In this document: positions 22,989-31,075 of the stretch, one piece after another
How the letters are laid out: the number at the start of each line of letters is the position of its first letter
How positions within the stretch are numbered: the first letter of the stretch is position 1
Source of the DNA: a virus
Length of the DNA: 41,426 nt
Virus record (IMG/VR): IMGVR_UViG_3300032805_000067
Location: 1 to 41,426 of that record
Direction: 5' to 3' (one strand)
Notes under the pieces: model-generated
Database searches by the model: none
The model's input: the letters and a program-made list of their open reading frames with translations, nothing else
What the model was told of the DNA's origin: nothing
Translations under genes and position numbers: made by a program

Positions 22989-23147
22989 GGATCGGAGACG
23001 GCCATCTCGAGGTGCCGCACTTTCCCTTCACCGATCCCTAGCGATGTTGCCGGAGCGTCACCGCTTAGAACTTGCGGCGCTAGCTCGGGGGTCCCGCATC
23101 GGACTACAATCGGTTACTGCGTTTCTCGAGAATTGCCGGCCGTCTCC
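22989..23147. other. Large base-paired intergenic element
   Basis: GGAGACGGCC (22994-23003) is perfectly complementary to GGCCGTCTCC (23138-23147). Inside this, TCTCGAG (23005-23011) pairs with CTCGAGA (23125-23131), CTAGCG (23038-23043) with CGCTAG (23078-23083) and CCGC (23061-23064) with GCGG (23074-23077). GGATCGG (22989-22995) can alternatively pair with CCGATCC (23031-23037), which would compete with the closing stem. The gap 22962-23181 otherwise has no supported gene and no tRNA fold could be fitted. A structured RNA or RNA-processing element is inferred. Confidence 0.5.
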
Positions 23148-23181
23148 TTTCCGCTTCGTGCTTTCGTGTGTGTGTGGGATC

Positions 23182-23934
23182 TCACTTGATCACCCGCCGA
23201 GTCTGTCGATGACCCGATCCGAGCTTGCGGACGATCTGATCTCTCGAAACTTTCATGCCGGCTTGTTTCTCGGCGATGCGTTGAAGCCAAGCTTCGCGAT
23301 TCGATGCGCCGGTGAAGTCGTTCCCGTGGAACGCCGGCGCCGCGTCTAGGTATGCATCCATGGCTTGTTTATTGGCCGCTGCGCGTTCCGTGATCATGCG
23401 ATTCTGGATCGCGATTCGTTTCTGCTCGAAGGTTTCTTCTTGCGCCTTCATCAAGTTCGGGATGAGCAGATCGAGAATGTGATAGTTCAGCGGCATCGCA
23501 TCGATCTCGAGCTTCGCCGGCTCCTCGACGACTTCGCCGTTCTTCAGGAAGCGATGTCCGCCGCCGGTCATCTTTTTGACGTACAGATTGAACGGCGCCG
23601 GCATGTACAAACCACGCCAGGGATACTCGCCGAGCGTCGGCTCCTCGTTCTCCCAGTCCCACGAGATCGCGTACCAGAACTCCGGCGTTCCGAAACATTC
23701 TGGCGGCTTCCAGACAGCGACAAACCATGCCGCGATCCCGCCATGCTTCAAGATGGTGTGCGCGCCGTTTCGGCCGAACGCATCGGTCCCGCGGACGACT
23801 TCGAGCGCGGTTTGTCCCCACTCGAGAATAAAGTTCGGATCGCCGAAACGGTTTCGGCCGCCGATCGCGGTCAGGTATTCCTGATACTCCGGAGGAGCCG
23901 TAAGCCGTTCGTGGCCGTGTATGTACCAGTTCAC
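23182..23934 (-). CDS. Unknown late protein
   Basis: A 250-residue protein with many aromatic residues. The N-terminal two thirds look like a compact alpha/beta domain (FILEWGQTALEVVRG, AAWFVAVWKPPECFG, WYAISWDWENEEP); residues 160-200 form a charged helix; the C-terminus is basic. The GTG start overlaps the preceding stop as GTGA. It lies downstream of GroES in the connector region. No family is recognised; similar aromatic-rich proteins are common among structural-module hypotheticals of environmental phages. Confidence 0.7.
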   Translation of the reverse strand: MNWYIHGHERLTAPPEYQEYLTAIGGRNRFGDPNFILEWGQTALEVVRGTDAFGRNGAHTILKHGGIAAWFVAVWKPPECFGTPEFWYAISWDWENEEPTLGEYPWRGLYMPAPFNLYVKKMTGGGHRFLKNGEVVEEPAKLEIDAMPLNYHILDLLIPNLMKAQEETFEQKRIAIQNRMITERAAANKQAMDAYLDAAPAFHGNDFTGASNREAWLQRIAEKQAGMKVSRDQIVRKLGSGHRQTRRVIK

Positions 23935-24272
23935 GCCGTGAGTTCCATTAATTTCGCTTCGGCTGCGATGATCTTCGCCATCTGCTCATCGACCGACCAG
24001 AAACTCGGGAGCTCGATCGCCATGGCCTTCCAGCCGGCGCCGATGTCGAAGACTTCGAGATCGTTCGCCGGGAAAGATCCTTCATACTTCGGAGCCCGTT
24101 CGCCTTTTCCGCGCCGGATCGAAAAGACGTAAGCCGAAGTACAAAGCGATCCACTCATCGCGTACTTCGCGAAGAGCGTCTGTCCGTGGACAGAATACAG
24201 TTGAGGATCGCGACCTTCGGCGGCGTGATCGGCGAGGAAAGTATGGAATCTGGCTTGGTCGAGATGGTTCAT
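23931..24272 (-). CDS. Unknown protein downstream of GroES
   Basis: A 113-residue protein beginning MNHLDQARF. ATG 24272 is chosen because it overlaps the GroES stop as ATGA; the open frame upstream of it lies inside the GroES gene. It appears alpha/beta with strands YVFSIRRG, LEVFDIGAG, WKAMAIELP and a C-terminal helix. No family is recognised. Tight coupling to GroES suggests a linked role in head assembly. Confidence 0.7.
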   Translation of the reverse strand: MNHLDQARFHTFLADHAAEGRDPQLYSVHGQTLFAKYAMSGSLCTSAYVFSIRRGKGERAPKYEGSFPANDLEVFDIGAGWKAMAIELPSFWSVDEQMAKIIAAEAKLMELTA

Positions 24273-24586
24273 TGCAGCGTATTGACGAGCGCGACGAGCT
24301 TTTCTTTCAGCTTGCACTCGTCGTATCGGCAAAGAAGGAACTCTTCGCCGTCGAGCTCGATCTCCTCGACGCCGTACTTCGAGAACAGAACGATGTCGCC
24401 TTCCTTGAGCGGGATCGGAACGATCTTGTCGCCGACAATGCGGCCTTCGCCAACGCCGACGACGCGGCCTTTGTTCGATTTCTGCTGGCCGATCTGCGGG
24501 ATGTGAAGTCCGCGCTTGATGTCCTGATTCTCTTCGAGCCGCTTGATCAGGACGAAGTTTGCGAGTGGTTCGACGTTAATTGCCAT
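24269..24586 (-). CDS. GroES-type co-chaperonin
   Basis: A 105-residue Cpn10/GroES homologue. Recognisable in order: the first barrel strand NFVLIKRLEE, the mobile loop around RGLHIPQIG (the hydrophobic tripeptide that contacts GroEL), GRVVGVGEG, VPIPLKEGDIVLFSKYGVEEIELDGEEFLL region with GDIVLFSKYG, and a final acidic/basic helix. It matches the usual GroES length. No GroEL gene is visible, so it should work with host GroEL, as T4 gp31 does for its capsid protein. It is encoded two genes after the capsid gene, which supports a role in capsid folding. Confidence 0.93.
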   Translation of the reverse strand: MAINVEPLANFVLIKRLEENQDIKRGLHIPQIGQQKSNKGRVVGVGEGRIVGDKIVPIPLKEGDIVLFSKYGVEEIELDGEEFLLCRYDECKLKEKLVALVNTLQ

Positions 24587-24588
24587 GG

Positions 24589-24864
24589 CTAGAAAAGGCT
24601 TCCGCGCTCGGCGTCCCTCAGGATCTCGAGCGAATACTCGAGACTCGGATCGGCATCGAGAAGCGCGATCGCTCGATCGAGTTGCGAAACTTTGATCTGT
24701 AGAGCCTGGCGTCGCTGACGGAGTGTGTATCTCAGAGAAGCTCTGATTCCAAGCTTCTCGACGAGATCTCGCGGCGAGCGCGCGTTCGTTGGCTCGGCCT
24801 GTTCGGCTTCACCTGCGAAGGGTTTCCGATTATCGGCTTCGTTCTCTGGTGATGGTTTCAACAT
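24589..24864 (-). CDS. Small coiled-coil protein between capsid and GroES
   Basis: A 91-residue protein. The first 30 residues are polar and disordered; residues 32-90 form a long helix (SLRYTLRQRRQALQIKVSQL) with a heptad-like pattern, probably a coiled coil. Its ATG follows CAGGGAG and tandem ATCAGG motifs. No family is recognised. Possible head-completion or capsid accessory role from position. Confidence 0.7.
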   Translation of the reverse strand: MLKPSPENEADNRKPFAGEAEQAEPTNARSPRDLVEKLGIRASLRYTLRQRRQALQIKVSQLDRAIALLDADPSLEYSLEILRDAERGSLF

Positions 24865-24894
24865 TTCGAGCTCCCTGATCCTGATTTTCCGAAA

Positions 24895-24978
24895 CTCGCT
24901 CCGCGTAGGTTCCGGACGGAATACGCAGAGCGAGCCTCGGTCCCGTTTCCTCTACCGCGAGCGAGGATACTCTCGCTC
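24895..24978. other. Two hairpins with interchangeable arms after the capsid gene
   Basis: First hairpin: CTCGCTC (24895-24901), GCGTA (24903-24907) and TTCC (24910-24913) pair with GGAA (24918-24921), TACGC (24922-24926) and GAGCGAG (24928-24934) around a four-base loop. Second hairpin: GAGCGAG (24959-24965) with CTCGCTC (24972-24978) around six bases. Because both use the same seven-base arms, alternative pairings between the hairpins are possible. No T tract follows, so a simple terminator is unlikely; it could modulate or process the message after the highly expressed capsid gene. Confidence 0.55.
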
Positions 24979-24993
24979 ATGGCATCACGTCAA
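24964..24993 (-). promoter_or_regulatory. Possible internal promoter after the capsid gene
   Basis: On the minus strand TTGACG (24993-24988) directly follows the capsid stop codon, then 18 bases, then TATCCT (24969-24964). The -10 lies within the second hairpin. It could raise transcription of the coiled-coil gene, GroES and connector genes. The -10 matches at four of six positions only. Confidence 0.35.
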
Positions 24994-26322
24994 TTAGGAG
25001 TAGTAGCCGGTCGGAATCTGCGCGTTCTGGACATACGCACCCGCACGGACGTTACTGTTAAACACATTGATGGAAGTTACAAAATAAAATACTGTACTCG
25101 CGTTAATTCCACCAGATGCGCCGATCGTCGGGAAGACTGTCTGCCCGTTCACGTCGTACAGATCCGCGGCTTTCAACTCGCCGATACCCCAATATTTCAG
25201 GCACAGCGCGTCGATGCGGCCAGGCGTGGCGTGAACCGACTTGATGATGTCGTACCCGACGAAGGTGTTCGGGGTGTACTTCTTCAGCATGTCCTGAGAA
25301 GAGTCACCCTTGATTTCTTGCTGGTTGGTGATCGCGACTTGAATCGCGAGGTTTTCGATCGCGGCGGCCTGGTCGACGTTCATGTACCAGACGAGATCCG
25401 CGAGCGCCGGGGATTCATTCCCCAATGCGAGAGCAATCTTCGAAACGATCAGGCGGCCGATCTGCGGGGTGATCGCGGCGCCGCCGAGGTTCACGGTAGG
25501 CGTCGAGAGACGGCCGGGGAAGTTCGAACGAGCGAGCCCGTTCAAAGTCCCGGCGTTACCGTTGACCTGGTACGCCTTGATTCCCTGGATCGAAGTGCCT
25601 GCGCCGCCGGAAGCGCCGTTCACGATCAATAAATCGTTGGCCGTTGTGCCGGCCGGAAGCGCTTGCGCGCTGTAGATCGTGTTGACGACGCCGTCGACGT
25701 ACGAGATCTGGAACGAGCCTCGCGATACGCCGCCGACCGACGGGAAGACTTGCACGACTTGGTTGTCGAAGAACTGGTTCGCGTTCGATACGACGATATT
25801 CGAGAACGACGGGCCAGCCGGACCGGAAGCCGAGTTCGGAGTCGTCACCGTCGCGAGTGTTCCAGAGCCGTCGCCTTGGAGATCCGCGTCCAGATTCGAT
25901 TTGAACTGTTCAAGAGTATGCGTGAATTCCGACGCCTTCACCTGGACGCGGGACTTCTTTCCGTTCTCCGTCGACCAGAGAGCTTGCGCCGTAATCTCGC
26001 ATGCTTCCGAGAAGCTGACCGGCGTCAGGAATTGCGCCGCGTAGAACGATCCCGTTCCGCGACCCATGTCCCCGCCATCTGCCGAGAATTGCTGGTGCGT
26101 CGAGCCGGCGGCGATTCGCATCGGAATACGAAGCGACGGTCGACCCGTTGCGTCAAAGCTGGATCCCGAGCTTCCGCCTGTCGAAGTCGACATCGGAAGA
26201 ACGCGTCCAGCTTTCTTTAGCCGCGCGTAAAAGGTGTCTTCGGTGAGCATCAAGTCCGGAATTTCTTCCCGAACTGTCTCAAGCTCGACAGCTTGAACGG
26301 CGGCTTCATTTAGAGCGGCCAT
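24994..26322 (-). CDS. Major capsid protein
   Basis: A 442-residue protein at the position and size of a major capsid protein, directly after the scaffold gene. The N-terminal 75 residues have a helical stretch followed by FDATGRPSLRIPMRIAAGS; then comes FYAAQFLTPVSFSEACEITAQALW, a helix with KASEFTHTLEQFKSNLDADLQ, and a long beta domain with IGRLIVSKIALALGNESP and a terminal FYFVTSINVFN. The order of N-arm, long spine-type helix and beta domains is compatible with the HK97 fold, though this cannot be proven by eye. AAGGGAG lies eight bases before ATG, a strong start as expected for an abundant protein. Confidence 0.85.
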   Translation of the reverse strand: MAALNEAAVQAVELETVREEIPDLMLTEDTFYARLKKAGRVLPMSTSTGGSSGSSFDATGRPSLRIPMRIAAGSTHQQFSADGGDMGRGTGSFYAAQFLTPVSFSEACEITAQALWSTENGKKSRVQVKASEFTHTLEQFKSNLDADLQGDGSGTLATVTTPNSASGPAGPSFSNIVVSNANQFFDNQVVQVFPSVGGVSRGSFQISYVDGVVNTIYSAQALPAGTTANDLLIVNGASGGAGTSIQGIKAYQVNGNAGTLNGLARSNFPGRLSTPTVNLGGAAITPQIGRLIVSKIALALGNESPALADLVWYMNVDQAAAIENLAIQVAITNQQEIKGDSSQDMLKKYTPNTFVGYDIIKSVHATPGRIDALCLKYWGIGELKAADLYDVNGQTVFPTIGASGGINASTVFYFVTSINVFNSNVRAGAYVQNAQIPTGYYS

Positions 26323-26398
26323 ATAGGCTGCTCCCTTGTTTTAGACTTACCTGCTGCGATTTCTTCGAGCGCGGCTTCGCCCCTGCCGTGTGAGTTTG

Positions 26399-26518
26399 CT
26401 AGGTAGTGACACGCCGTAGCGTGTTTGTTGCATCGCTCTGCTCGAGCTCGAGTTTCCGGTTTAACGTGACTCCGACACGATCGAGTAGTCGAGAGAACGA
26501 ATCTTGTGTAGTTACCAC
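26399..26518 (-). CDS. Possible 39-aa protein between scaffold and capsid
   Basis: GTG 26518 overlaps the scaffold stop by seven bases and opens a 39-codon frame ending in TAG at 26401-26399. The product is a charged amphipathic helix (DSFSRLLDRVG, then NRKLELEQSD). There is no strong ribosome binding site, but translational coupling to the scaffold is possible. It fills most of the gap before the capsid gene. The gap also contains an ACACGC/GCGTGT hairpin. Confidence 0.4.
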   Translation of the reverse strand: MVTTQDSFSRLLDRVGVTLNRKLELEQSDATNTLRRVTT

Positions 26519-27834
26519 TTGGCGAGCTTGCCGTTTAAGAGCCAGGCTTCGCCATGGCCGGCGGCCTTCATTCCAAGGAAGCGCGCCTTATCCGTCTTCC
26601 GGAAGTCGACATCGAGCGTCTTCGGCACGCCTGGCACGTAGTTGCTCCCGCCGCCAGATCCGCCGGCGGGACGCCGTGCGCCTGGCCGGTTCCCCGCGGC
26701 CTTGCCGGCCGGCTTCAGGTTAAACTCGCGGATGAGTTGCTTCACGACCGCCGGCATCTTCGCCTTGGCGTTCTGGACGATGAACCGCACGGCGCGATCT
26801 TTGTCTCCGCCCTTCATGATCGCCTTGTAGCGTGTCTGATATTCCTTATTCGTGTTGACCGTTCGCGACAGTTCCGCATTGATCTCTTTGCGAAGCCGGT
26901 TCGCGGTCTCGAGCCGAAGCTTCAGACCGCCGAGCTCCGCGCGGATCAGTCGGTTCATGTGCGCGGTGACCTGGCCGTTCACGTCCTGGCGTACCGAACC
27001 ATAGAACATCTTGGTTCGTTCGGTCTCGATCTCCTGCTCGCGTGCATCGAGAGCTTCGCGATCGCCTTTGAGCGGATCCGGAGATTTCGATTTTGTCGCA
27101 AGGTCGCGCAGATTCGACAGAAACCCTTTGATCTTGGTGAGCTCGCCAAGCGCTACTTTCCCGGGATCGCCGATGCCAGCGAGCGCGGTCTCGAGTTGAT
27201 TGAAGACGCTGATCACTCCGTATGAATCGAGGAAGCGCCACACGGGATCGGAGATCTCTCGCGCGTAGCCTTGCGGATCCATCTGCTCGAGCTTGGCGAT
27301 CGCCGGCCGGATCAGCGATTTGAATCCCGCCGGATAATCCTGAGCCCATCCATCGATCACCGCAGGATCGCCGCGCCGGAAGCCATCTTCGAGTTGCCGG
27401 CCGGCTTCGAGTTCTTCCATCGCGGACGCGAGACCTTCTTCGCCGCCGTGCGTTTCGATGAGTTCGGCGAGTTGCTGAAACTTCTGGACGCCGCCGAGTT
27501 GATTGACCTGGTTAACTTTGAAAAGTGCGCTCGAGATGTCCTTCTCGAGTCGTGGGAATTGTTTCGCGAAGTTCGGATCGGCTTGTGAGAGGGAACGAAG
27601 CGCTTTGCGAATCTGGACCGGGAGCGCCTTGGCGTCGATACGTCGACCGCCGCGGTCTCCCTCGCTTAACTCTTCTTCTTCTCCGCCTTCGCCTTCACCT
27701 TCTTCGGCGCCTTCTCCTTCATCGCCGGCGCCGGCTCCTTCGTCTCCGCCTTCGGGCTCGTTGTCGAGTGTCTCGTCGCCCGTTCCGCTTTCGTCTTCAA
27801 TCAAACCTAGATCTTCACCGTCCAGCATAGCCAC
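26512..27834 (-). CDS. Scaffolding protein
   Basis: A 440-residue protein with the classic scaffold layout: a very acidic Glu/Gly/Asp-rich N-terminus (about 1-60), a long mainly helical middle (about 65-370, with helices such as VQKFQQLAELIETHGG and REALDAREQEIETERTK), and a basic Gly/Arg/Pro-rich C-terminus that would bind the inner capsid surface. It sits between portal and capsid, as in many podoviruses. The acidic repeats produce a purine-rich tract in the gene. GAGAGG precedes ATG by about six bases, downstream of two ATCAGG units. Confidence 0.85.
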   Translation of the reverse strand: MAMLDGEDLGLIEDESGTGDETLDNEPEGGDEGAGAGDEGEGAEEGEGEGGEEEELSEGDRGGRRIDAKALPVQIRKALRSLSQADPNFAKQFPRLEKDISSALFKVNQVNQLGGVQKFQQLAELIETHGGEEGLASAMEELEAGRQLEDGFRRGDPAVIDGWAQDYPAGFKSLIRPAIAKLEQMDPQGYAREISDPVWRFLDSYGVISVFNQLETALAGIGDPGKVALGELTKIKGFLSNLRDLATKSKSPDPLKGDREALDAREQEIETERTKMFYGSVRQDVNGQVTAHMNRLIRAELGGLKLRLETANRLRKEINAELSRTVNTNKEYQTRYKAIMKGGDKDRAVRFIVQNAKAKMPAVVKQLIREFNLKPAGKAAGNRPGARRPAGGSGGGSNYVPGVPKTLDVDFRKTDKARFLGMKAAGHGEAWLLNGKLAKW

Positions 27835-27839
27835 CTCTC

Positions 27840-27853
27840 CCTGATTACCTGAT
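27840..27853 (-). repeat. Second copy of the tandem ATCAGG motif
   Basis: An exact copy of the 14 bases at 22972-22985, located between the portal stop and the scaffold start, upstream of the ribosome binding site. Read on the minus strand: ATCAGGTAATCAGG. Possible RNA-binding or translation-control motif. Confidence 0.5.
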
Positions 27854-27855
27854 TT

Positions 27856-30342
27856 TTACTGAATCGCGCCGACGGTTGCCGGCGGAGCTTTTTTCGCGGC
27901 CGCAGTTGCGAGCTCGGCCGCTTTATCCTGATTCTCTTCCGCTTGCATTTTTGCGGGGTTTAGCTGGATCCCGACCTTGGCCGCGGCCTGAACCTGGCCA
28001 TCGATCGGGAGATCCTTGAAATTGATGCTCAAACTCTCAGAGACGGGCTTCTCCGGAGGTCCTTGCTTGCCGGCCTGCTGCGAAGCGAGCGCGTTTTTGT
28101 GCTCGTCATAGTGGAGACGAAGATTCGCGAAGCCTTCGGGATTGTCGACTCGAGCGCGGATCCCTTCGGCTTTATTCGCGAACGTCTTGATCTCTCCCAT
28201 CTCGTTCAAGTGATCGTCGAGTTCTTCATCGATCGGGACCGAGGAAACTTCCGGCGGGATACTCTTCATCGCTTGCGTGAGCGTTGCGATCGCTACTGGA
28301 TCGGCGCCGCCGGCGACGAGTTTCGCGAGTTGCTCTTGTGCGGCGAGTAGCTTCGGATTCGGCTGAACCGTTCCCTCGAGCAAGAGAACGATCTCGCCGG
28401 CTTGCTTGGCGGCCGCTTCGGCCTGTGGAACGACAAGCTCGGGGAGTCCGGCCTTATCCTTCGCGATCATCAAGTTTCGAGGAACCGTCAGAATCGCGCC
28501 GAGCACAGGATTCTTTTCGGCCGCGGCCATGAGTTGTTGCCACACGGCGCGCTGCGCTACCCAAGACTCGGGGAAGTTCTCGTCCGTGTCCGGATAGCAT
28601 CGAATATTGCCCTTGAGATCTTCGGAGTTGATCCGCAGATGCTCTTTGACGCCGCCGGCGGCCGGAACTTCGCCGGACATCGTGCCGTTCCGGAACTTCG
28701 CCGCGCACTGTACGGCCTGGCGAATGATCTGTGCGTAGCCGGCCTTGATGTTGCGCCAGGTCAGGCCGATGCGGCCGAGCGCTTGGTCCCGTTGCGAAGC
28801 GATGCCGCTCGCGGTGTCGTTCGAGCCGGTATTCCCGCCGAATAGAGCCGGGAAGGCGCCGCAAAGGAATTGCGCGAACTCGCCGAAAAGTTTCTCGATG
28901 TACACGAGTAAGCCTTCGGCAATCTGGATCTGTGGCTCGACGTAGATGTTCCCGGCGAGATCCTTGTCGGGCTTGCGCTTCATCTTGAGATAAGTGTTCG
29001 GCTTCCCCTGGATCTCTTGGAGCGCTTCGGTGTCGACGGCTTCAGAATCGACCCATTTGATCGGGATCAGGTGCATGAAGGCGTCGTGCACATAATCCAT
29101 GCAATCGTTGAGTTTCTCCTGAAGCGGAATAATCGGGGAACCGAGCGCCGGCCGATGCGTTCCGTCACCTGGCCGCGCGTGGATCAGCGTAAGGTGATCG
29201 TTCATCGATTCCTTGACCGCCTGGCAAACTACTGTGCCGACCATGGCAACGCGAGCGCCGTTCGGGAAGTTCTGATAAAGCCAGTTGCGCTTTTTCTGGT
29301 CTTTGATCTCGCGGAAGAAGGACGGCCGGAACCAGGATATCGTTTCCGTCGTGTTGTAGGTCATCGCGTCGTTGGTCATATTCGACGGACGCATTCCGGT
29401 CATGATCGAAGTCCGTGCGAGCCGCGCGTATTCGGTTTCCGCGCTCGGAGATTGCATCGCCTGGATGTCGTCGGCCTTTTCCGGATACTTCGTCTTCATG
29501 CGCGTGATATCGAACTCGCCGGCGATCTGCGCGTAATCACATCCGTTGAGATCTTTCGCTTGCATCGGGACTTTCGACTCGAGCGCGCCGAAGGCTTCGA
29601 TGATCTCCTGTCCACGGGGGCGACCTCGATCGACGGTCCCATCTGTCGCGGCTTCCTCTGCGCCGGCCTTCTCGCCGAGTTCAGGAAGATACGACAACTC
29701 GTCATCGAGATCGCTCTCGTGTTCGTAACCGAAGCGTTGCCCGTCGATCTGGTAGCGCGTCCACACTAGAGTGCGTGAATCGGTCCAAAGGAAGCGGGAG
29801 ATCTCTTCCTGGAGCACGATCATATTGTTCGCGCGTTCGATCAGCCGGCGAGCACCGTCGGAATTCTCGGCCGCGGTCATATCCGCGGGATTCGTCGGAT
29901 CGTCAGGCTCGAAACGTACGCTCGGCGTGCCGGCCGTCAATGCCGCGGTGACGGTATCCGCGAAGGCCAGGTAGATGTTGGTCTCTTGATTGTGGTCATC
30001 GTACGACTGGCCGCCGACAAGGATCAGTTGCGGCAGAACCCATGCGCCATTTTTTCCAGGCAGCAAATACTGATTCCCGCGGTAGAAGTAGCGCGCTTTC
30101 CACGCATCGCGCACTTCGAGCCGATAAGAAGAGAGATCGCGCTGCGCGGCTTTCATGCAAAGATCTTTGAGGAGTCCCTCTTTCTCCTCGCGAGTCATGT
30201 CCTCGTCGTTTTCGAGATCGACGACATCTTCCTCGAGCACGGCATCGACTGGACACAATTCGCCGGGAAGAAAGTCGTCTAGATCGCCGTTTTGCTCGTC
30301 CGGATTTTCTTGTTCGTCCTGCTCGAGAAGTTCTTCGGCCAT
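27856..30342 (-). CDS. Portal protein
   Basis: An 828-residue portal protein forming the dodecameric DNA channel at one capsid vertex. The acidic N-terminus (about 1-60) is followed by helices and the clip/stem region; recognisable portal-type blocks include WKARYFYRGNQYLLP, ETNIYLAFADTVTAALTAG, EEISRFLWTDSRTLVWTRY, ETISWFRPSFFREI, and a later segment with GNTGSNDTASGIASQRDQALGRIG followed by a long helix. The C-terminal 150 residues are helical and Gln/Ala/Lys-rich (barrel-like). The length is at the large end, similar to P22-type and podovirus portals. It lies two or more small genes after terminase. Confidence 0.88.
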   Translation of the reverse strand: MAEELLEQDEQENPDEQNGDLDDFLPGELCPVDAVLEEDVVDLENDEDMTREEKEGLLKDLCMKAAQRDLSSYRLEVRDAWKARYFYRGNQYLLPGKNGAWVLPQLILVGGQSYDDHNQETNIYLAFADTVTAALTAGTPSVRFEPDDPTNPADMTAAENSDGARRLIERANNMIVLQEEISRFLWTDSRTLVWTRYQIDGQRFGYEHESDLDDELSYLPELGEKAGAEEAATDGTVDRGRPRGQEIIEAFGALESKVPMQAKDLNGCDYAQIAGEFDITRMKTKYPEKADDIQAMQSPSAETEYARLARTSIMTGMRPSNMTNDAMTYNTTETISWFRPSFFREIKDQKKRNWLYQNFPNGARVAMVGTVVCQAVKESMNDHLTLIHARPGDGTHRPALGSPIIPLQEKLNDCMDYVHDAFMHLIPIKWVDSEAVDTEALQEIQGKPNTYLKMKRKPDKDLAGNIYVEPQIQIAEGLLVYIEKLFGEFAQFLCGAFPALFGGNTGSNDTASGIASQRDQALGRIGLTWRNIKAGYAQIIRQAVQCAAKFRNGTMSGEVPAAGGVKEHLRINSEDLKGNIRCYPDTDENFPESWVAQRAVWQQLMAAAEKNPVLGAILTVPRNLMIAKDKAGLPELVVPQAEAAAKQAGEIVLLLEGTVQPNPKLLAAQEQLAKLVAGGADPVAIATLTQAMKSIPPEVSSVPIDEELDDHLNEMGEIKTFANKAEGIRARVDNPEGFANLRLHYDEHKNALASQQAGKQGPPEKPVSESLSINFKDLPIDGQVQAAAKVGIQLNPAKMQAEENQDKAAELATAAAKKAPPATVGAIQ

Positions 30343-30539
30343 TAGTGGCGTGCGGACGCGTAGGCGAGAGCCAGGCGTGCGCGGTTCCCTGTCTTTCCTG
30401 AGTCGTGTTTGTGTTTTTCAGCGAATGCGTGCGTAGACATGCCGGCGCGCTCGGCCGCGGCTTTGAAAACCCCGCGAGTTCCGCGGCGTTCGATGCCTTC
30501 GGAGACTTTTTGCATCCATTTCCCCGACTTACGAGCCAT
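30342..30539 (-). CDS. Small basic phage protein
   Basis: A 65-residue, strongly basic, helical protein (MARKSGKWMQKVSEGIERRG, AAAERAGMSTHAFAEKH). Small basic proteins of this look are common next to portal or terminase genes in phages from environmental samples; function unknown, possibly DNA- or head-associated. It overlaps both neighbours. Confidence 0.75.
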   Translation of the reverse strand: MARKSGKWMQKVSEGIERRGTRGVFKAAAERAGMSTHAFAEKHKHDSGKTGNRARLALAYASARH

Positions 30540-30714
30540 GACCTTTCCCCCTTTTCATCCACTTCAGACTTTTTCGCGGAATGTCGTGACCTTCCTTCCG
30601 AGCGAGGGAGATCTGTATCGCGGTGGCCTGACTTTTCTTTTTGACGATCGGTCCGCCAGGTCCGGAGTGCAATTTTCCCTGACGGAAAAGCGACATTACT
30701 TCACGCGCTGGCAT
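30529..30714 (-). CDS. Small basic protein, DUF6496-like
   Basis: A 61-residue protein from MPAREVMSLF. The order REVMSLFRQGKLHSG, then KKSQATAIQISLARKEG, resembles small phage proteins (DUF6496-type) in which a Gly/Ser-rich segment precedes a KQAxAIxLSxAR helix. The C-terminus is very basic. It overlaps the neighbouring gene by 11 bases. Function unknown; a small head- or DNA-binding protein is plausible. Confidence 0.7.
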   Translation of the reverse strand: MPAREVMSLFRQGKLHSGPGGPIVKKKSQATAIQISLARKEGHDIPRKSLKWMKRGKGHGS

Positions 30715-31075
30715 GGTTTCGCGGCTTCGCGACACTGACGATCCGCACGAGCGGAATTCCGTCCTTGTCGCAGAGATGGATCTCGTCTTCGCGCATCAAA
30801 GGATCTTGGACGAGCTTCAGACCACAGAAAGTATGATCGAGAAGCTTTTCGGTGAAGGCTTCCGAACCTTCCGGCGCGCTTGTGATCACTTCCGCTTCGA
30901 CGTAGATCCCTGAACTCAGTAGCGCGGCGAGTTGTATCGGATGCATGCGCCAGCAAGCCGCGCGATTCTGCAGATCCGGCCGATCGCTAAGCAAATTGAA
31001 CCGCGCGAAGCGCCCACAGTTCGGAGTCATCCTCGAGCCAGCGAGATGAAGTTCAATCGGCGTGTTCGTGCTCAT
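30701..31075 (-). CDS. Unknown late protein
   Basis: A 124-residue protein from MSTNTPIELHLAG; AAGGGA lies seven bases before ATG 31075. The first half has scattered cysteines (CGRF, CWRM); a helix MHPIQLAALLSSG and strands YVEAEVITSA and EIHLCDKDGIPLVRIVSV follow. No family is recognised. It overlaps the cysteine-rich gene upstream by 23 bases. Confidence 0.7.
   Translation of the reverse strand: MSTNTPIELHLAGSRMTPNCGRFARFNLLSDRPDLQNRAACWRMHPIQLAALLSSGIYVEAEVITSAPEGSEAFTEKLLDHTFCGLKLVQDPLMREDEIHLCDKDGIPLVRIVSVAKPRNHASA

Noticed and set aside
27670-27800. Low-complexity repeat as a recombination site
   Set aside because: It simply encodes the acidic N-terminus of the scaffold.
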